This document shows, one piece after another, positions 62,517-64,000 of a DNA stretch of 64,000 nucleotides. Location of the stretch: the NCBI GenBank assembly GCA_000499405.2, contig HG738138.1, positions 25,421,962-25,485,961 on the forward strand. The letters run 5' to 3'. This DNA is from Onchocerca volvulus (taxonomy: Eukaryota; Nematoda; Chromadorea; Rhabditida; Onchocercidae). The position numbers and the translations under genes were made by a program. The notes under the pieces were generated by a model that saw only the letters and a list, made by a program, of their open reading frames with translations, was not told the origin of the DNA and did not search any database. Within the stretch, counting starts at the first letter, position 1. The number at the start of each line of letters is the position of its first letter.

Positions 62517-63143
62517 TATGGTGTACTTCAGGAAATTGATCAAAATACAATTGGTTTTGAAAATTAAGTTAAATTTGATAGGCACACTAAACTTTTTCAT
62601 CAAATATAACGGTTAAATAGATGTATTCCGAGATAACTGATGTTAGCAAGAAGATAGAAAAACATTACTATATTATCTTTCAGTTAAGATATCATTTTTT
62701 TATAGTGTTTAAATTTAAAATTTAATTTAAAGCAAACTAAAAAATTTTTGCTCTATTTTTGCTCTAACAGAGTTTATAACAGTAAAAAGTCATTATGCTC
62801 AGTAGAAATATTTTCATAGGGATATATTCATAGTTTTCCCGACAGAATGTGGGGCAAATAATTTTACAAAATTGCAATAACATTTAAATATTTAAAAAAA
62901 AAAGAAAAAAATGACGAAACAGAAACAGCAAAAATTGAATGGAAAAATCCAATTTGCGATTATGACATTCGCTATTCAACACAGAAAAAAATCACATGTA
63001 ACGACATATTTTGGCGATGATATTTGCGAAAAGAATGAAGGAAGTTTTAGAGCTAATGATGAGAAATGAATAAAAATAAAACAGTTGAATACGATAAGCT
63101 TTTATCTAAACTCAAATGGGTTATATGGCTTTTAATTGGTTTG
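62517..63143. promoter_or_regulatory. Spacer between the two Srx genes
   Basis: About 630 bases separating the stop of Srx gene 2 from the start of Srx gene 1. It should hold the promoter of gene 1 and the 3' end of gene 2. AT-rich with no exon-like segment or clear motif. Confidence 0.4.
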
Positions 63144-64000
63144 TTATTTTAAGTTTATGGTTAATATTATTATTGATGCAACGGAATTTTTTTTCCACAT
63201 AAATTTCCAGTTGAAAATTAGAAAGATCAATCTGAAAATCAAAAATTACTTTTTAGTGATTGTTGAAGTTAATACCGAAAAAAGTATATAATAACATACT
63301 TTCAGCGTGTTCTAGCAAATTAATTGATTGGTGAATTCTTCAAAATTCATTTATAAAGCATCGATATGAAACTTACCCATCTAGTGATTGCATCAGAATC
63401 CATGAAATCGTGCCGGATAGAAACAGTATCCATTTATCGGTAAAGAAACGCACAGAGACATTGAATATAACAACGAATAAAATGTAGAGCAAGCCAAGTT
63501 TACATGACTGCAAAGGTGACAATAGCATAACTTTTTATTATGCAATTTTAGAAGTTGAATTTTATGAAACTTGAATTAGTTCTAACAATCTCTGTAAAAA
63601 CACATTTTTAAGATAAAAAGTCTATCGATTGATTTTAACAAAAGAACAATCATTTGGACTTCTCACTCGGCCTGTTTATCAAGTTTAATGCCTGAATTTA
63701 TTTCATTACTTGTTTGAAGAACAGTATCTCTCTTTCCTCGATGTCACTACCAATTGATACTGCCGTATTTTTCCGCTTTGCCTAAAATTCAAGAAAAGTT
63801 ACTGTAATGTGATCTGTATGCTGGATCTGATCTGCTGGCCTGGTTAATTAGAAAAAATGAAAATTATTGTACTGCTAATGCAAATATGCAATGAACTGCA
63901 AAAACAATTAGCAATAAACTTACTCTGCGATATGCAAGTATTTTGATAAAAGTAATGAAATCGATACATGCAATCGCCAGTACTATTACTACTGATGCTG
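63144..64000 (-). CDS. Srx-family chemoreceptor 2, 5' end beyond the window
   Basis: Tandem paralogue of Srx gene 1. Minus-strand exons visible: 63924-64000 (TM5 end, LAIACIDFITFIKILAYRR), 63710-63781 (loop, EEREILFFKQ), 63377-63507 (TM6-TM7, SCKLGLLYILFVVIF and DKWILFLSGTISWILMQSLD), 63144-63231 (GLIFLIFNWKFMWKK, ending TINLK and TAA). Donors are GTAAGT or GTAATG and acceptors TTGCAG, TTTTAG and TTTTCAG; all phases fit. Exon 63377-63507 has the same length and phase as its counterpart in gene 1, and the loop exon differs by one codon (72 versus 69 bases). The tail is eight residues longer than in gene 1. No frame breaks in the visible part. TM1-TM4 lie to the right of the window. Confidence 0.85.

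Noticed and set aside
1..64000. Endosymbiont (Wolbachia-type) DNA transfer, tRNA or rRNA genes, CRISPR arrays
   Set aside because: No bacterial-like long frames, no cloverleaf-compatible gene with TTCGA-type arm in context, and no regularly spaced identical repeats with unique spacers were found.

Overview
This window reads as nuclear DNA of a parasitic-type nematode, most likely a clade III (spirurid/filarial-like) worm. The evidence is strongly AT-rich sequence full of homopolymer runs, short exons split by introns with GT...TTTYAG boundaries, acceptor-like TTTCAG/TTACAG sequences just before start codons (compatible with spliced-leader trans-splicing), and two chemoreceptor genes of the nematode-specific Srx family. 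No bacterial features, tRNA, rRNA or CRISPR could be supported. Because exons are short, most coding sequence shows only as fragments in single-frame scans; the gene models here were joined by hand from splice sites, phase and family resemblance.

Layout. 138-3465 (+): 3' part of the ER ubiquitin ligase Hrd1/synoviolin (sel-11), six exons. 5455-8602 (-): an unrecognised four-membrane-segment protein, five exons, 237 residues. 10064-15072 (+): SPE-39/VIPAS39, twelve exons, 515 residues, divergent from the membrane-protein gene. 15073-21012: intergenic, with several tandem repeat arrays. 21013-25892 (+): Headcase/HECA homologue, about eleven exons, with a 38-bp repeat array in its second intron. 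25893-29288: intergenic, holding copy A of a 0.95-kb dispersed repeat and a longer-period array. 29289-35048 (-): F-box protein with leucine-rich-like segments, six exons, 485 residues, one intron carrying a hairpin-forming minisatellite. 35049-50190: a 15-kb stretch with no convincing gene but many repeat arrays. 50191-50958 (-): two exons with an MMS19-like C-terminal HEAT segment, apparently an orphan fragment. 51336-53535: copy B of the dispersed repeat joined to a second dispersed repeat, itself interrupted by a solo-LTR-like insertion with a 5-bp target duplication. 54411-55671 (-): two coding-like frames, each broken by one stop. 58230-59279 (-): a truncated LTR element related to the solo LTR. 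60343-62516 and 63144-64000 (-): two tandem Srx chemoreceptor genes, the first with reading-frame breaks, the second running off the window.

The conserved genes act in separate housekeeping roles: ER-associated degradation, endosome/lysosome trafficking, a conserved Headcase regulator, and probable SCF ubiquitin ligase substrate choice. They are not an operon; strands alternate and gaps are large. The right third (50-64 kb) is different in kind: repeats, broken frames, retroelement pieces and a small receptor family, as in a fast-evolving subregion. I found no clearly new molecular system. The best candidates for novelty are the unrecognised four-pass protein, the repeat pair with a CGCGATATCTCGG motif, and the broken frames at 54.4-55.7 kb.
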